A stretch of DNA of 64,000 bases from CAVWCQ01 sp963753545 (GTDB lineage Bacteria; Chloroflexota; Anaerolineae; Aggregatilineales; Aggregatilineaceae). The notes under the pieces are model-generated. The model saw only the letters and a program-made list of their open reading frames with translations. It was not told the DNA's origin and did not search any database. Location: NCBI GenBank assembly GCA_963753545.1, contig CAVWCQ010000008.1, forward strand, positions 3,348,001 through 3,412,000, given 5' to 3'. Shown here one piece after another: positions 29,728 through 40,064 of this stretch (the stretch's first letter is position 1; every line of letters begins with the position of its first letter). A program made the translations under genes and the position numbers.

Positions 29728-30789
29728 ATGACTGCAACAGATGTAAGCGAAGAAAGACAACTTAAACCGGGTTCCGTCCTGAGTTTACAGAAGACGTCTT
29801 CTGAGAAGGTCCGCAACCCCTGGATGGATGCCTGGCATCGTTTGCTGCGCAACCGGATGGCGATGGTCGGGCTGATCGTGATTGCCATCAACATTATCGC
29901 GGCAATCTTTGCCTCCAAGATTGCGCCCAATCATTATGAGACACAGAACATGCTGGCGATGAATTCCGCGCCACAGTGGGTCTCGGATGCATTCCCTAAG
30001 ATGAAGCCGCAGGGCGAACCGATGGGATATGTCCGGATCAATAATGACTATATGCTGGGCACTGACAATCTTGGCCGGGACCTGTTCAGCCGGATTATCT
30101 ACGGCGCGCGCATTTCGCTGTCGATTGCATTTTTTGGCCCGCTGATCAGTCTGCTGGTGGGAACCACCTACGGGATGATCGCGGGTTATCTCGGTGGGCG
30201 GGCCGATAATATCATGATGCGTTTTGTGGACATCATGTACGCCTTCCCCACGCTGCTGCTCGTGATCTTGCTGATGGCGACCTTCCGCGCCAGCTTTAAC
30301 GCCGGGGAAGAAGGCTCGCTCACCTACAAACTGAACAAAATCGACTCGATGTTTGGTGGCATGCTGTTCATCTTCATTGGCATCGGTTTAACCTCGTGGA
30401 TGGACACAGCCCGGTTAGCGCGCGGCCAGGTGCTCTCCATCCGCCAGAAAGAATATATCGAAGCGGCGGTGTCCGTGGGTGCGAGGGATGGCGCGATCAT
30501 TATTCGCCACGTTTTGCCGAATATCCTAGGCCCAATCGTCGTGGCAGAAAGTCTGGCAATTCCGCGCTATATCTCCTTTGAGGCGTTTCTAAGCTTCATT
30601 GGCCTCGGCGTCAACCCTCCGACGCCCAGTTGGGGATCGATGATCGCGGACGGTTCGCAAGCGATTGTCAGCTACCCGAACCAGGCGATTTTCCCGGCGC
30701 TGGCCCTGTTCTTTATCATGTTTGCCTTTAACTTCCTGGGCGACGGCCTGCGCGACGCACTCGATCCGCACTCATCCAAGAAAGTCTAG
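29728..30789 (+). CDS. Peptide ABC transporter permease, DppC type
   Basis: The 353-residue subunit partners the preceding DppB-like protein. A cytoplasmic N-terminal tail of about 45 residues is followed by the first helix (MAMVGLIVIAINIIAAIFA). The signature GTDNLGRDLFSRIIYGARISL is present, as is the EAA loop EYIEAAVSVGARDGAIIIRHVLPNILGP. Between helices 3 and 4 there is an extra loop (about residues 190-210). It begins 10 bases after the DppB stop. No ATPase genes follow; a terminator does. Confidence 0.9.
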   Translation: MTATDVSEERQLKPGSVLSLQKTSSEKVRNPWMDAWHRLLRNRMAMVGLIVIAINIIAAIFASKIAPNHYETQNMLAMNSAPQWVSDAFPKMKPQGEPMGYVRINNDYMLGTDNLGRDLFSRIIYGARISLSIAFFGPLISLLVGTTYGMIAGYLGGRADNIMMRFVDIMYAFPTLLLVILLMATFRASFNAGEEGSLTYKLNKIDSMFGGMLFIFIGIGLTSWMDTARLARGQVLSIRQKEYIEAAVSVGARDGAIIIRHVLPNILGPIVVAESLAIPRYISFEAFLSFIGLGVNPPTPSWGSMIADGSQAIVSYPNQAIFPALALFFIMFAFNFLGDGLRDALDPHSSKKV

Positions 30790-31312
30790 GCCGCGTCCTT
30801 TTTGTAGATTGGCAGGCGCGTGCAGGCTGAACAGGCTGCGCGCGCTTTTTATTTAACCTGCGCATTAAGGAGCAAAGAGTCTGAAGCGCTTGCCGCATTT
30901 CCCCGGCGGCGCAACCATTTGACGAGTTTATTGACACGACGATCAGCGTATATTCTGAACGCCCTACAAAATGCAACAAACGAGGCTTTTATAAGTCATT
31001 AAGGGTCCTTTTGATGCAGTTATGAGGCCTTTTGATAAAATTAGACCCCTTAACCGCGGTTTGACCAGCCGGAAATTCTTATAAGTTACTCACTTCGCGC
31101 CTATTTCTTCGCGTGGCGAGCCGCCAACTCATGTTTTTTGGGGGGTAACCTTAACCATTTTCAAACCTTCACCCCTGTTTGAGAGAAACCAAACTCACCA
31201 CGGAAAACGCAGGGAAAAGCAAGTCCATTTACAGGATAGCACAGATTTTCTCCCAAAATACTCCCTTAAAGTTGAACCTTAAGTACGAATATTCAGAGAA
31301 ATGTCTGAAAAA
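30790..31312. other. Intergenic region of about 520 bases
   Basis: Apart from the terminator at 30816-30850, I see no gene. A near-perfect 19-base palindrome (CTTAAAGTT-G-AACCTTAAG, 31265-31283) lies just beyond the PEP carboxylase stop and could aid its termination. Short open frames here have no ribosome sites. Confidence 0.5.
30816..30850 (+). terminator. Rho-independent terminator of the peptide-importer operon
   Basis: GCGCGTGCAG (30816-30825) pairs with CTGCGCGCGC (30836-30845) across a ten-base loop, with one G-U pair, followed by TTTTTATTT. Confidence 0.85.
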
Positions 31313-33956
31313 TTAGCCGGTTGTCTTCATCCCCGCCGCGATACCGTTAATCGTCATCATCACGGCTTGCAACAGCGCATCGTATTCTGGTGTGTTAGCC
31401 TGAAGCTGGCGCAGATCGCGCAGCAGCGACACCTGGATAAAATTCAGCGGATCGACATAGGGATTGCGGTGTTCAATCGAGTTTTTGATCACCGAGGCAT
31501 TATCGAGCAGTTCTTTCTGCCCGGTGATATCGCAAATCGACTGGCAGGCCCGCTCATGTTCGGCCTGAATCTCCGAGAAAATCCGGTTCCGCAGATCTTC
31601 ATCTGCAACGAGGTCTGCATACAACTCTGCGATACCCATATCTGCTTTAGCGAGGTCAAGCTGCACATTGTCAATTACGGTGCGGAAAAACGGCCATTCA
31701 CGATACATCGTTTGCAGCATCGCCCGTTCATCGGGATCGCAGCAGTACACTTCGAAGGCATGCCCGACACCGTACCAACTCGGAATAATGGCGCGGCTCT
31801 GCATCCACGAAAAAACCCAGGGGATCGCCCGCACCTGGACAAATCCACCCTTGCCGCGCCGTGCCGGGCGCGATCCAAGGGGCATCTGCGACAGTTCGCG
31901 GATCGGCGTTGCCTGCTGCCAGTAATCCATAAACCCGGCCTGCTCATACACAAAACTGCGATAGGCGGCGCGGCCCGTTTCCGCCAGTGTCGTCATCATC
32001 TCGCGCCATTCGGGACGCACTTCAACGGGCGAGGGCAACCCCAACGCCATCAACACGGCGTGCATCACCTGCTGCAAATGCCGCTGGGCGATATCCGAAT
32101 TGCTGTAGCGATAGGCGATCACTTCGCCCTGTTCCGTAATTTTCATGCGCCCGCTCAGCGAGACGGGCGACTGGGCGAGAATGGCGCGGTTGGTTGGCCC
32201 GCCGCCGCGCCCAATGCTGCCGCCCCGCCCATGAAACAGTTCCAGCAGAACGCCGCGATCCCGGCATAGTTCTCCCAGCCGTTCCTGGGCGATATACAGC
32301 CCCCAGTTCGAAGCGAGATAGCCGCCGTCTTTGTTGCTGTCGGAATAGCCGAGCATGATCTGCTGGCGCATCCCCCGCCCGGTGAGATGTTCGCGGTAGA
32401 CGGGGATATCAAACAGAGCCGCCATGATCGCCGGAGCGTTCTGCAAGTCGTCGATTGTTTCAAACAGTGGCACAAGATCGATCTCAGTGACGCCCACTTC
32501 ATGAGCCAGCAGGAGCATGGTCAGCACGTCGCTGGGAGCCGTGCTCATACTGGCGATCACTGTATCGACTGCCGATGTACCGTACAGCCGCTGGCACTGG
32601 GCGATCATGCGCCACTGCTCAATGATCTGGTTCGTCGCCGTGCTAAAGGCAGGTTTGATAGGAAACAGGGGTCTCGTGTTATTGATCTCCCGCACGAGCA
32701 GTGCCTGTTTCTCCAGTTCGGGTAGTTCCAGATAATTCTCCGCCAGCCCATAGGCGCGGACGATATCGTCTATCGCCGCCGCATAGCGCCGCGCATCGTC
32801 GCGGATATCGAGGGGAACCAGATGAAGCCCGAACAGCCTTACTTTTTCGATCAGACTGCCCAGCGCGCCCTCCGCCACCCGGTGACCGTTATTGGCGCGC
32901 AGGCTGTGTTCGATCAGATTCAGATCGGCTAAAAGTTCTTCGGCGGTGCGATAGCCGTCGGCTTGCAGGCGGGTCCAGATCATGTCTAATTTCTGGCGGT
33001 AGAGTTCCCGTGGAAGCCGGTTTATTGGGGATCGATGATCGCAGCGCGGCAGAAACGGGTACTTCCTCAGCGGACTGCGTCAGGCGGTCCCGCAGCGCCG
33101 CAATTTCGCTGAGATATTCCTGGCGGGCGGCTTCGCGCAGCGTTTTGAAGGTTTACAGCGTGACTTCTGGCGTCACATTGGGGTTGCCATCGCGATCCCC
33201 GCCGATCCATGAGGCATAACGCAGCAGCGGCGGCAGATCGGACCAGTCCTCATTCGGGATAGCATGGCTTCGAGGCTGGCGCGCAGTGTGGCATAAATAT
33301 CAAATCACCGCATCCATCACGACGGAAGTAATAAAGTAAATGCCATAATCGACCTCATCCGCGACAGTCGCACGAGTGGCACGGGTCGGGCGGGTCTGCC
33401 ATAACTCCTCAATGGCCTCAGCCAGCGCTTCCTCAATCTGGCGCTGTTCGCGGGGAAGTAAGCTGCTGCCGATCGCGCTGGGTCATCATCTGGGCGATCT
33501 CGCGCTGTTTGACCAACACTTCTTTCCGTTTGGCTTCGCTGGGATGGGCGGTCATCACCAGCCGCACGCCCATCTGACCGAGGAGCGCGCGCATCTGATC
33601 CGCCGTGAAGCCGCTGTCACACAGGGCGCGCACCGCCGTACCAATCAACTCGTCAAGGTGGTTGTCCCGCTCACGCTGGCGCAGGACACGAACCCGCTGC
33701 TGATCCTCGGCAATGTTGATCAACTGGAAAAAGTTGCTGAAAGCTTTGATCAGAATGCGCTTCTGTTCCAGGTCAGATCGTTCACAATATTCGACAGGAC
33801 TTCTGCCGCTTTTTGATCGCCCTGGCGGCGGGCTTTGCTGTTGGCGCGAACGGTCTCGACCGTTTGATAGGCGGTTTCGCCGTGCTGTTCGCGGATGATC
33901 GTCCCAAGCAGATTGCCGAGCAGCTTCACGTCGGCGCTAAATGGAGTGGATGGCAT
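31313..33956 (-). pseudogene. ppc: Phosphoenolpyruvate carboxylase, frame-disrupted
   Basis: The enzyme makes oxaloacetate from PEP and bicarbonate, refilling the TCA cycle. The span of about 881 codons matches the usual length. The N-terminus (ADVKLLGNLLGTIIREQHG) is in one frame. VMTAHPSEAKRKEV, with the catalytic histidine, is in another. GGDRDGNPNVTPEV is readable near 33160-33210, and the C-terminal 556 residues are intact. The C-terminal part carries GYSDSNKDGGYLAS, FHGRGGSIGRGGGPT and the terminal NGIAAGMKTTG. At least four lesions lie between 32990 and 33750, including a TAA just after the NVTPEV segment. All catalytic motifs are preserved, so either sequence errors or a very young pseudogene is likely. 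ATG 33956 follows PAP2 by 15 bases. Confidence 0.85.
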
Positions 33957-33971
33957 CGGGTTTCTCCGGTC

Positions 33972-34706
33972 CTATTGCTGCGGTTGCGGTTCAGCCGCCT
34001 TGTCTTCGGATGCCACAGCTTGCTTAGTGGCTGGCGAGGCACGGCGCAGAAACCGATCATAAACCAACATCACGGCGGCGATCCAGACCACACCCAAGGC
34101 CAGCGCCGCCAAAACATCGCTGGGATAGTGCACACCCAAGTATACACGGCTGAAGGCAACCGCCAGCACCCACAAGCCGGAAAGCAGTGCCCACCCCCGA
34201 TGACGGGATCGCCACAGCAGGACAGCAACCAGCCCATAAAACGCAATAGCGGTGCTGGTATGGCCGCTGGGGAAACTGTAGCTGCGGGCAACGGTGATTG
34301 GCTTAAAAACGTTTGGGCGCGGGCGGGCGAAGAGTTCTTTGAGCAGTGTATTCAGCAGCGTTGAGCCTACAATCGTGACGGCAACCGCCATCGATTGAAG
34401 TTTTTGCCGCCGCGCATACCACAACCAGATGGCTAAAATGCTTGCCAGCACTAATGCCGTGGTGCTGGCCGTATAGGTGACACCCTTCATGACGGTATCC
34501 AGCCAGGGCGCGCTGAGGCGGTGAATGTCGCGCATGAGCGACACATCCCACGAAACGTCCTCTTTGAGCCAGACATCCTCGGCCAGGCTGAGGAAGGCGA
34601 AAAAGGCAGCAAAAATGATGAGCAGGCTGATTATCCAACCAGGGAGCACGCGAGAGAGCAGGCGGCGAATGAATGTAGAACGTCTACGAGTTACGGTTAC
34701 AGACAT
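33972..34706 (-). CDS. PAP2-family membrane phosphatase
   Basis: The 244-residue membrane protein has the three acid-phosphatase motifs: KELFARPRP, SYSFPSGHTS and SRVYLGVHYPSDV. These hold the phosphate-binding Lys/Arg and the two catalytic histidines. About six helices are seen, with the active site facing the outside. Family members remove phosphate from phosphatidic acid, undecaprenyl diphosphate or related lipids. The start is coupled to the preceding glycosidase-like gene by TAATG. Its place at the end of a carbohydrate operon is unusual for a housekeeping lipid phosphatase. It is intact, unlike both the PEP carboxylase gene downstream and several genes upstream. Confidence 0.85.
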   Translation of the reverse strand: MSVTVTRRRSTFIRRLLSRVLPGWIISLLIIFAAFFAFLSLAEDVWLKEDVSWDVSLMRDIHRLSAPWLDTVMKGVTYTASTTALVLASILAIWLWYARRQKLQSMAVAVTIVGSTLLNTLLKELFARPRPNVFKPITVARSYSFPSGHTSTAIAFYGLVAVLLWRSRHRGWALLSGLWVLAVAFSRVYLGVHYPSDVLAALALGVVWIAAVMLVYDRFLRRASPATKQAVASEDKAAEPQPQQ

Positions 34707-36742
34707 TATAGCCCCACAAACTGAACGGACATTGGATCTATAGAATAAATATAAGTGTTTGCTTCGGAACCGGGCAACGTTCCCTGGCGATGTTCGCCTG
34801 TTGGGTTATATAAGAGGCAACGGCGCTCCGGCACAGGTTGAAGCTGCAAACAAGGAATATCCAGGTTCAAACACAGAATATCGGGGTCGCTGGTTTGGCC
34901 AAACAACAGCGCGCTCCAAAAAACCTCACCTGCTCCGTACAGCTCTTTGCCAAGCTGCGCTGTGTGGGTAAATTCAGCCGTCGCCAGATCTTCATAAGGA
35001 ATAAAAGCGCACGGCCCCTGCTGTAAGCCAACAGGCAGATAGGGATCAAAAAAGGCGTAGTTGTGGCGGCGCTGCAAGTTGGCGAAGGTCGCCATCAGGT
35101 TCACCGGGCCAATCCCATCGCGCAGCAATTCGGGCCACGCCAGCAGCGTTTCGACATTTTCCTTAAACGCCGGATAACACAGCGACGCGCACGCCTGGAA
35201 CATGCCACGCGGATCATAAAACGGCACGGCAGGATCAGCGCTCCAATAGCCCATCCGCAGCGACAGGTCAATAAAATTCTCGGCGGTGGTCTTCCAAAAC
35301 GCAGGTGAGTCAACTCCCACTTTGGCCAGATAAGCGGCGCTGGCAGCGGCAAAAGAAAGCTGCTGCGGTTCGTGGGTCAGTTGGTGGGGCGGCAGTTGGG
35401 CCATCACTCGTAATGCAGCGGCAGCTTCATCCAGATAGTGTTTATCCCCGCCGCTGATCTGGTGGGCCAGCACACATCCAGCGGCATAGAGGCCCCCTAC
35501 GCTGACATTGAGCAGACTGCCGCGCGGCTGCCATCCGTTCGCGTCGGCAAACAGCGGGAACAGATACCCTGTATGGTGAGCAAGCTCCTGCGCACCTGCC
35601 AGGGCTGTCAAAAACATCTCGCGCAGTTCGTCGTCCCCGGTGAGATTCGCCACCCAGGGCAGTTTGATCAGCGCATTTTCCAGGAAATACCACGTATCCA
35701 TGAAGCTGTCCTGGGAGCGCGGCGGGAAATTATTGGCCACATAGGACCACGCCGGGCGGTAGAACTGCGGCAGCGTTTTATGGAGACGCTCGATGATGCC
35801 TTCCGCCCGCAAGTCACCCGTTTTCCTGTGCCACAACAGCAGCGGCCACAGCACGTCAAGCTGCGTCATCAGTTCGAACCCTTTGGCTTCGTCCCGTTTA
35901 TCAAGCGAACTGCCCCGCACATAGGCGCGCAACCCTTCCCGCCCACCGACTTTGATCCAGCAGGCCTCATGCGCCAAATCCTGCACGGCGTTTTCGGCGA
36001 TGATCTGCCAGGGAACCTCACCAGAAACAGCAGTCGGCGCGGGATCGAGCAGCGGGGCGAGGCTGTCGATCAGCACACGCTGCGCCTCCCACGGTGACGG
36101 AATATCCGCCCGGTAATGCTGAGTGAACCACCAGACAAACTGGTGATCGCCGGGGTCCAGCCGGAACAGCACTTCGGGAGAATTGGGCAGCAGGCCCAGC
36201 CCATAGCGCCCGGTGGGGCGGTACGCGGTCACCTCGCGCACGGTGAAATCATAATAGCGGTGGGGCGACCAGAGCAGGCTATCGCCGGGGAAATAGCAGA
36301 TCGTTTCAGTGTGCATGTGGTGATCGTAGAGGTAGGCAGCAGCGAGATCGTTGCCGGGCAGCCCGCCCTGGTTGACGGTGGGGGCGCGGAAAATCGTCTG
36401 CCGCCAGGTATGCGCCTGGCGATCATTCAGATTATCCAGCGCATCAATCCACAGGATCAGCGCCGGATTCAGCAGGATGGGCTGATCGGCGCGCAAAACG
36501 GTTTCGATACGGAAGCCGCCCGCCGCTGGGATAATCTGGCTCTGCCAGCGATACCCGGTTCCAGACCCGGATACTGAATCCACTCCGGCTTCCGTTGGAA
36601 TCAGGCTGTCGATGGGGCGGCTGCCCACTGACGAAGCGGGCCGCCAGTTACCGCCATCCTGGATGTCTGTTACAAAATAAAAACCGCCCGCGCTTTCTTG
36701 TTCGAAACGCAGGCGGAGATGTTCACTTTCTAACGCGGGCAT
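34706..36742 (-). CDS. Large (alpha/alpha)6-barrel glycosidase-like protein
   Basis: The 678-residue protein has no signal peptide. The N-terminal 250 residues are beta-rich. From about residue 260 the protein is helical with repeated aromatic patches (DTWYFLENALIKLPW, SVGGLYAAGCVLAH, SADPAVPFYDPRG), as in six-hairpin glycosidases. I do not recognise a specific GH family, and no catalytic pair can be named with confidence. ATG 36742 is preceded by AAGGGA; the longer frame is an out-of-context overlap with the upstream gene. It is adjacent to a second barrel-type enzyme and downstream of GH130 and Gfo/Idh genes, so an intracellular role in breaking down oligosaccharides is likely. It is one of the few undamaged long genes in this operon. 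Confidence 0.65.
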   Translation of the reverse strand: MPALESEHLRLRFEQESAGGFYFVTDIQDGGNWRPASSVGSRPIDSLIPTEAGVDSVSGSGTGYRWQSQIIPAAGGFRIETVLRADQPILLNPALILWIDALDNLNDRQAHTWRQTIFRAPTVNQGGLPGNDLAAAYLYDHHMHTETICYFPGDSLLWSPHRYYDFTVREVTAYRPTGRYGLGLLPNSPEVLFRLDPGDHQFVWWFTQHYRADIPSPWEAQRVLIDSLAPLLDPAPTAVSGEVPWQIIAENAVQDLAHEACWIKVGGREGLRAYVRGSSLDKRDEAKGFELMTQLDVLWPLLLWHRKTGDLRAEGIIERLHKTLPQFYRPAWSYVANNFPPRSQDSFMDTWYFLENALIKLPWVANLTGDDELREMFLTALAGAQELAHHTGYLFPLFADANGWQPRGSLLNVSVGGLYAAGCVLAHQISGGDKHYLDEAAAALRVMAQLPPHQLTHEPQQLSFAAASAAYLAKVGVDSPAFWKTTAENFIDLSLRMGYWSADPAVPFYDPRGMFQACASLCYPAFKENVETLLAWPELLRDGIGPVNLMATFANLQRRHNYAFFDPYLPVGLQQGPCAFIPYEDLATAEFTHTAQLGKELYGAGEVFWSALLFGQTSDPDILCLNLDIPCLQLQPVPERRCLLYNPTGEHRQGTLPGSEANTYIYSIDPMSVQFVGL

Positions 36743-36743
36743 G

Positions 36744-37954
36744 TTATTTCCCTTTCTCTGTGTCTCGGAGTTGATCAAAAAACGGCGTTGTTCGCTGCAA
36801 AACCGCCCGTGATGCATAGAGGAACATGGAGGCTGTCCATGTTTGCCAGTCTTCGCCGCGGGGCGTGCCATCCTGAGCGCGAAACCACTCGTTGAAGCCG
36901 AACGTTAATCCGCCGCGCCGAGACGGACGGAGCAGGTCTGCCAGCACCGCCAACTTTTTCGCTGCCAGATCGTGGCGGCCCACCGCAACCAGCGCCGCGA
37001 TATAAAAGCCGCCGATAAAGGGCCAGACCCCGCCATTATGATACTCGCCAGGGTTGTTAAACTGAGCATAGCGGGGATGCCAGTCCGGGCTGTCCGGCTG
37101 AATACAGGGCAGCAGGCAGGGAGGTAAATCCAGGGCCAGCAGGTTCTGATCGTGCAGGGCGGCGCACTCGTTTTCCAGCCAGTCGATCATCTGGTTCGCC
37201 CGATCCAGCGGCATCAACCCCGCCAGGATCGCCAGACAGTTCCCCAGCAGATCGAAGCGCGGGCTGTAAAGGACTTTATACGACCACAGGGCGTAATAGG
37301 GTTTGTCCGGCAGGGCTAAGCCTTCCTGCACATGCGGCGGCTTGTGTCCATCCACAGCCACGGGGCGGTTGATCCGCTGCGTGCATCTGCTCTGCCTGAT
37401 CGTCCAGGCCGAACAGCCGCTGAGTAGATATAGACCAGGACGTTGACATAAAGACCGTAGCCCAACACCCACTGTTCGTCGCGCCAATCGGAAGTGGGCT
37501 GCTGCGCGACCAGCTCGCGATCTTCGGGACTTTGAAATTCCATCCAGTGCAGCGCTTTTTGTGCCGCCGGGTTGAGAAAGCCCGCCTCACCTGTCACCCA
37601 GCGGAACAGGGCCAGCCCGATCAGAAACAGCGGTGTCGTGTCGCTGGAACCGCGATCCTCAGGATGGTGAGCCAGCCCCGGAATAAGACCGCGCTGCGAT
37701 TGGCTATTTGCCAAAGCCTTCAAGACACGGCGTAACGACTCGATCAGCACCGCGTCGCCAGTGGTCAGAATCCCCAGGGCGGCGATCATCAAGTCGCGTG
37801 TATAGGGTTCAGGATAACCCCAACCTGCCGCGCGGGGCAGGTTGTCGTATGGCCCGCGCGCATTGTGGAGCAGCACATCGAGCGCGGCCCGCTGCGTTTC
37901 TTCTATGATGTTACCAGGGGAGATCCCCTTCATACCCCCACTAAAATCATTCAC
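36744..37954 (-). pseudogene. Glycoside hydrolase, GH100/amylo-glucosidase-like, frame-disrupted
   Basis: Three frame segments join into about 403 residues with shifts near 37435 and 37380. The N-terminal part has GYPEPYTRDLMIAALGI and a SSDTTPLFLIGLALF motif. The C-terminal part has FNNPGEYHNGGVWPFIGGFY, a hallmark of neutral invertase (GH100) and debranching-type (alpha/alpha)6 glycosidases. The Asp in TRD and the Glu in PGEYHN are candidate active-site residues. This suggests hydrolysis of sucrose or short alpha-glucans, but the family choice is uncertain. The start (ATG 37954) lies inside a 95-base tandem duplication that spans the boundary with the upstream oxidoreductase gene. Confidence 0.65.
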
Positions 37955-38094
37955 CCTGACCTCACCGGGAGAATACTGCCGCTGCTCGCGCTTTCGGTTA
38001 TGATGTTACCAGGGGAGAACCCCTTCATACCCCCCATAAAATCATTCACCCTGACTGCACCTGGAGAATACTGCCGCTGCTCGCGCTTTCGGTT
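37905..38094. repeat. 95-base tandem duplication across a gene boundary
   Basis: Copy 1 (37905-37999) and copy 2 (38000-38094) both begin ATGATGTTACC and end GCGCTTTCGGTT. They differ at only about six to eight positions, including an AT/AA swap, an internal shift in the C-run and CTCACCGG versus TGCACCTG. Each copy encodes, on the minus strand, the last residues of the oxidoreductase (SASSGSIL and a stop) and the first residues of the glycosidase. The extra copy creates a short orphan frame between the two genes. Confidence 0.9.
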
Positions 38095-39174
38095 GCCGCC
38101 AGCGCGACAGCCAGACTCATCATCCCATCTCTGGCTGTGACTTCCAATGGCTGATTGCCCCGAACCGCGGCGACCAATCCCCGCAGCGCCGCCTGGATGC
38201 CGCGCTTATAGTCTCCCTGGCGATCCGCCGCAGAGGCGGCGGCCCGCACCGAAGCCGCCAGAATTTCAGTTCTGCCGCCATGTGGAAAAACCGTAGCGTC
38301 GCCCTCATATCGCTCCACGATTTTCAGGTTATTGCCCAGGCTGTCTGCAGGAAGACCAGCCCGGCTCGATCCGCCAACCCCATCAGAGTCAGTTCGGTGG
38401 GAATCCAACCGTGCAGCGTGATATGCCCGCGCTCGCAGTTGATGCGAATCGTGGTCTGTTCGACCGGGCGAATCTGGTTAAAGCTGTGGTAGAAGGTCGC
38501 CAGCGCTTCGTCACCGTAACGGACGGTTGCACTCACGCGATCCATACGGCCATCGTCACGCTGCTGAACAGTGCCCGATGCCGACTCTGGCGGGCAGGTC
38601 GTCAGGTGATTGCACAGATCGATAAAATGAACGCCATGCTCAACATGAATCCCGCCGCTTTGGGCCGGGTCCCAGAACCAGTGACCGGGCAGCAGTGAGT
38701 CGTCGGTCGCGAAGTTTTCCAGGGAGAAATGGCGCATTACGCCGAATACCCCGCTGTGCACAATGCGCGCTGCGAGCTGGTGCAGCGGATGGAAGCGGAG
38801 CACATAGTCTACGGTGATCTGGACTGCGGTTACACTCAGCGGCTTCGATAATCGCCTGCGCATCATTGAACGATGTCGCCAGCGGCTTCTCGACAAAAAT
38901 ATGCTTGCCCGCCTGCGCCGCCTGGATGGACATACCTGGCATGCAGGTGAGGCGGCGTATTGATGGCGACTACATCAACGGCGGGATCAGCCAGCAGCGC
39001 CTCATAGTCCCGGTAGACAGCGGCTCCAGCCGGGGCGGCGGCCTGTGCACGCCCCACATCCAGATCGGCAACGGCAGTGACCTTGATTTCTGGCATCTCG
39101 GCAAAGGCAGCCAGACAGAACACGCCAAAGCCGCCGACGCCAACCAATCCCAGCCCTAATGGGTGTTCGGTCAT
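38046..39174 (-). pseudogene. Gfo/Idh/MocA-family oxidoreductase, frame-disrupted
   Basis: NAD(P)-dependent sugar or inositol dehydrogenase-type protein of about 375 residues in at least four frame segments. The N-terminal Rossmann motif GLGLVGVGGFG and the NTPPHLHARYV segment are in the first. GKHIFVEKPLA, with the family's catalytic Lys-Pro, is in the second. The C-terminal alpha/beta domain (WDPAQSGGIHVEHGVHFIDL) is in the third. The last segment ends in SASSGSILQVQSG. Shifts lie near 38940, 38880 and 38360. Conserved residues survive, which argues for sequence error or recent decay. The stop overlaps the ATG of the first glycosidase copy. A role in interconverting sugars released by the neighbouring GH130 enzyme is plausible. 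Confidence 0.75.
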
Positions 39175-39178
39175 GGCT

Positions 39179-40064
39179 TTATCCCTTCAGAAACGCGGCG
39201 ATATCTGCCTTGCTGACCGATGCCACCGCCATCACATGATCGCCACCGCCGTAGTAAATCAGATAATCGGTGTCCGTTTCGATCCCGCCGCAGGTAAAGA
39301 CCACATTGGGCACATCACCAAAATATTCCCAGGGAGTTCCCGGACACAGGATCGGATCGTCCTGCCGCTTCAGGATTTTGGCGGGATCTCGCAGATCGTG
39401 CAGGGCGAGTCCCAGACAGTAGACACGCGCCTCGTTATAGCCGTGATAAAAGTGCAGCCAGCCCGCTTCCGTTTTGAAGGGCGGGCCACCCGCGCCAATC
39501 CGCACGCTCTCCCATGTGCCGGGGCGCGGGCGCATAATAATCTGGTGATCGGTCCAATGAAGCAGATCATCCGAATAAGCCAGCCAGATATCGGGCGGGC
39601 GGCGGTGCAGCATGGCATAACGCCCGTTGATTTTTTCAGGAAACAGGATCGCATCCTTGTTATCTTCGTCCGGAATGGCAATCCCCATGCGCTCCCAGTG
39701 AATCAGATTGGAACTGCATGCCAGCGCAATACGCGTCCCATGCGGCGAATAAGCCGTGTAGAACATATAAAAAGTGCCGTCCAGTTCGGTGATGCGCGGG
39801 TCTTCAACACCAAATATCTCATATTCATTGTCAGGTGCCAGCACTGGCTCTTGCAGACGGTTAAAGTGGTAGCCATCAGCTGCTGATTGCGCAGCCAATC
39901 CGGGAGACGCGATCCAACCCCTGCGCGCGGTAATGCATATAAATCAACCCATCATGCTGGATCGCGGCGGCATTAAAAACGTTATCCGTTTCCCAGGCGT
40001 TGTGAGTGGATGGAACCAGAATTGGATTGCCCGGATAACGCGTCAGTGTGATCGATTTAGCCAT
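39179..40064 (-). CDS. GH130 beta-mannoside phosphorylase-like protein (one frameshift)
   Basis: Segments 40064-39880 and 39898-39179 join into about 294 residues when one extra base near 39890 is removed. Motifs are those of GH130 five-bladed propellers: NPILVP near the N-terminus, GVEDPRI with the probable catalytic Asp, KDAILFPEKINGRYAMLHR, and GAGGPPFKTEAGWLHFYHG. Known members phosphorolyse or hydrolyse beta-1,2- or beta-1,4-mannosides. The shorter length and lack of a signal peptide suggest a cytoplasmic enzyme acting on imported oligosaccharides. ATG 40064 is preceded by GGAGGAAA and overlaps the end of the DUF624-like gene. This is the clearest clue that the operon handles mannose-containing glycans. 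Confidence 0.85.

Noticed and set aside
30820..31002. Short open frame of 60 codons after the peptide importer
   Set aside because: It begins inside the terminator hairpin and has no ribosome site.
31301..32269. Plus-strand open frame of 322 codons
   Set aside because: Opposite strand of the intact part of PEP carboxylase, whose motifs are unmistakable.
39077..39886. Plus-strand open frame of 269 codons
   Set aside because: Opposite strand of the GH130 gene, which has a good start and motifs.
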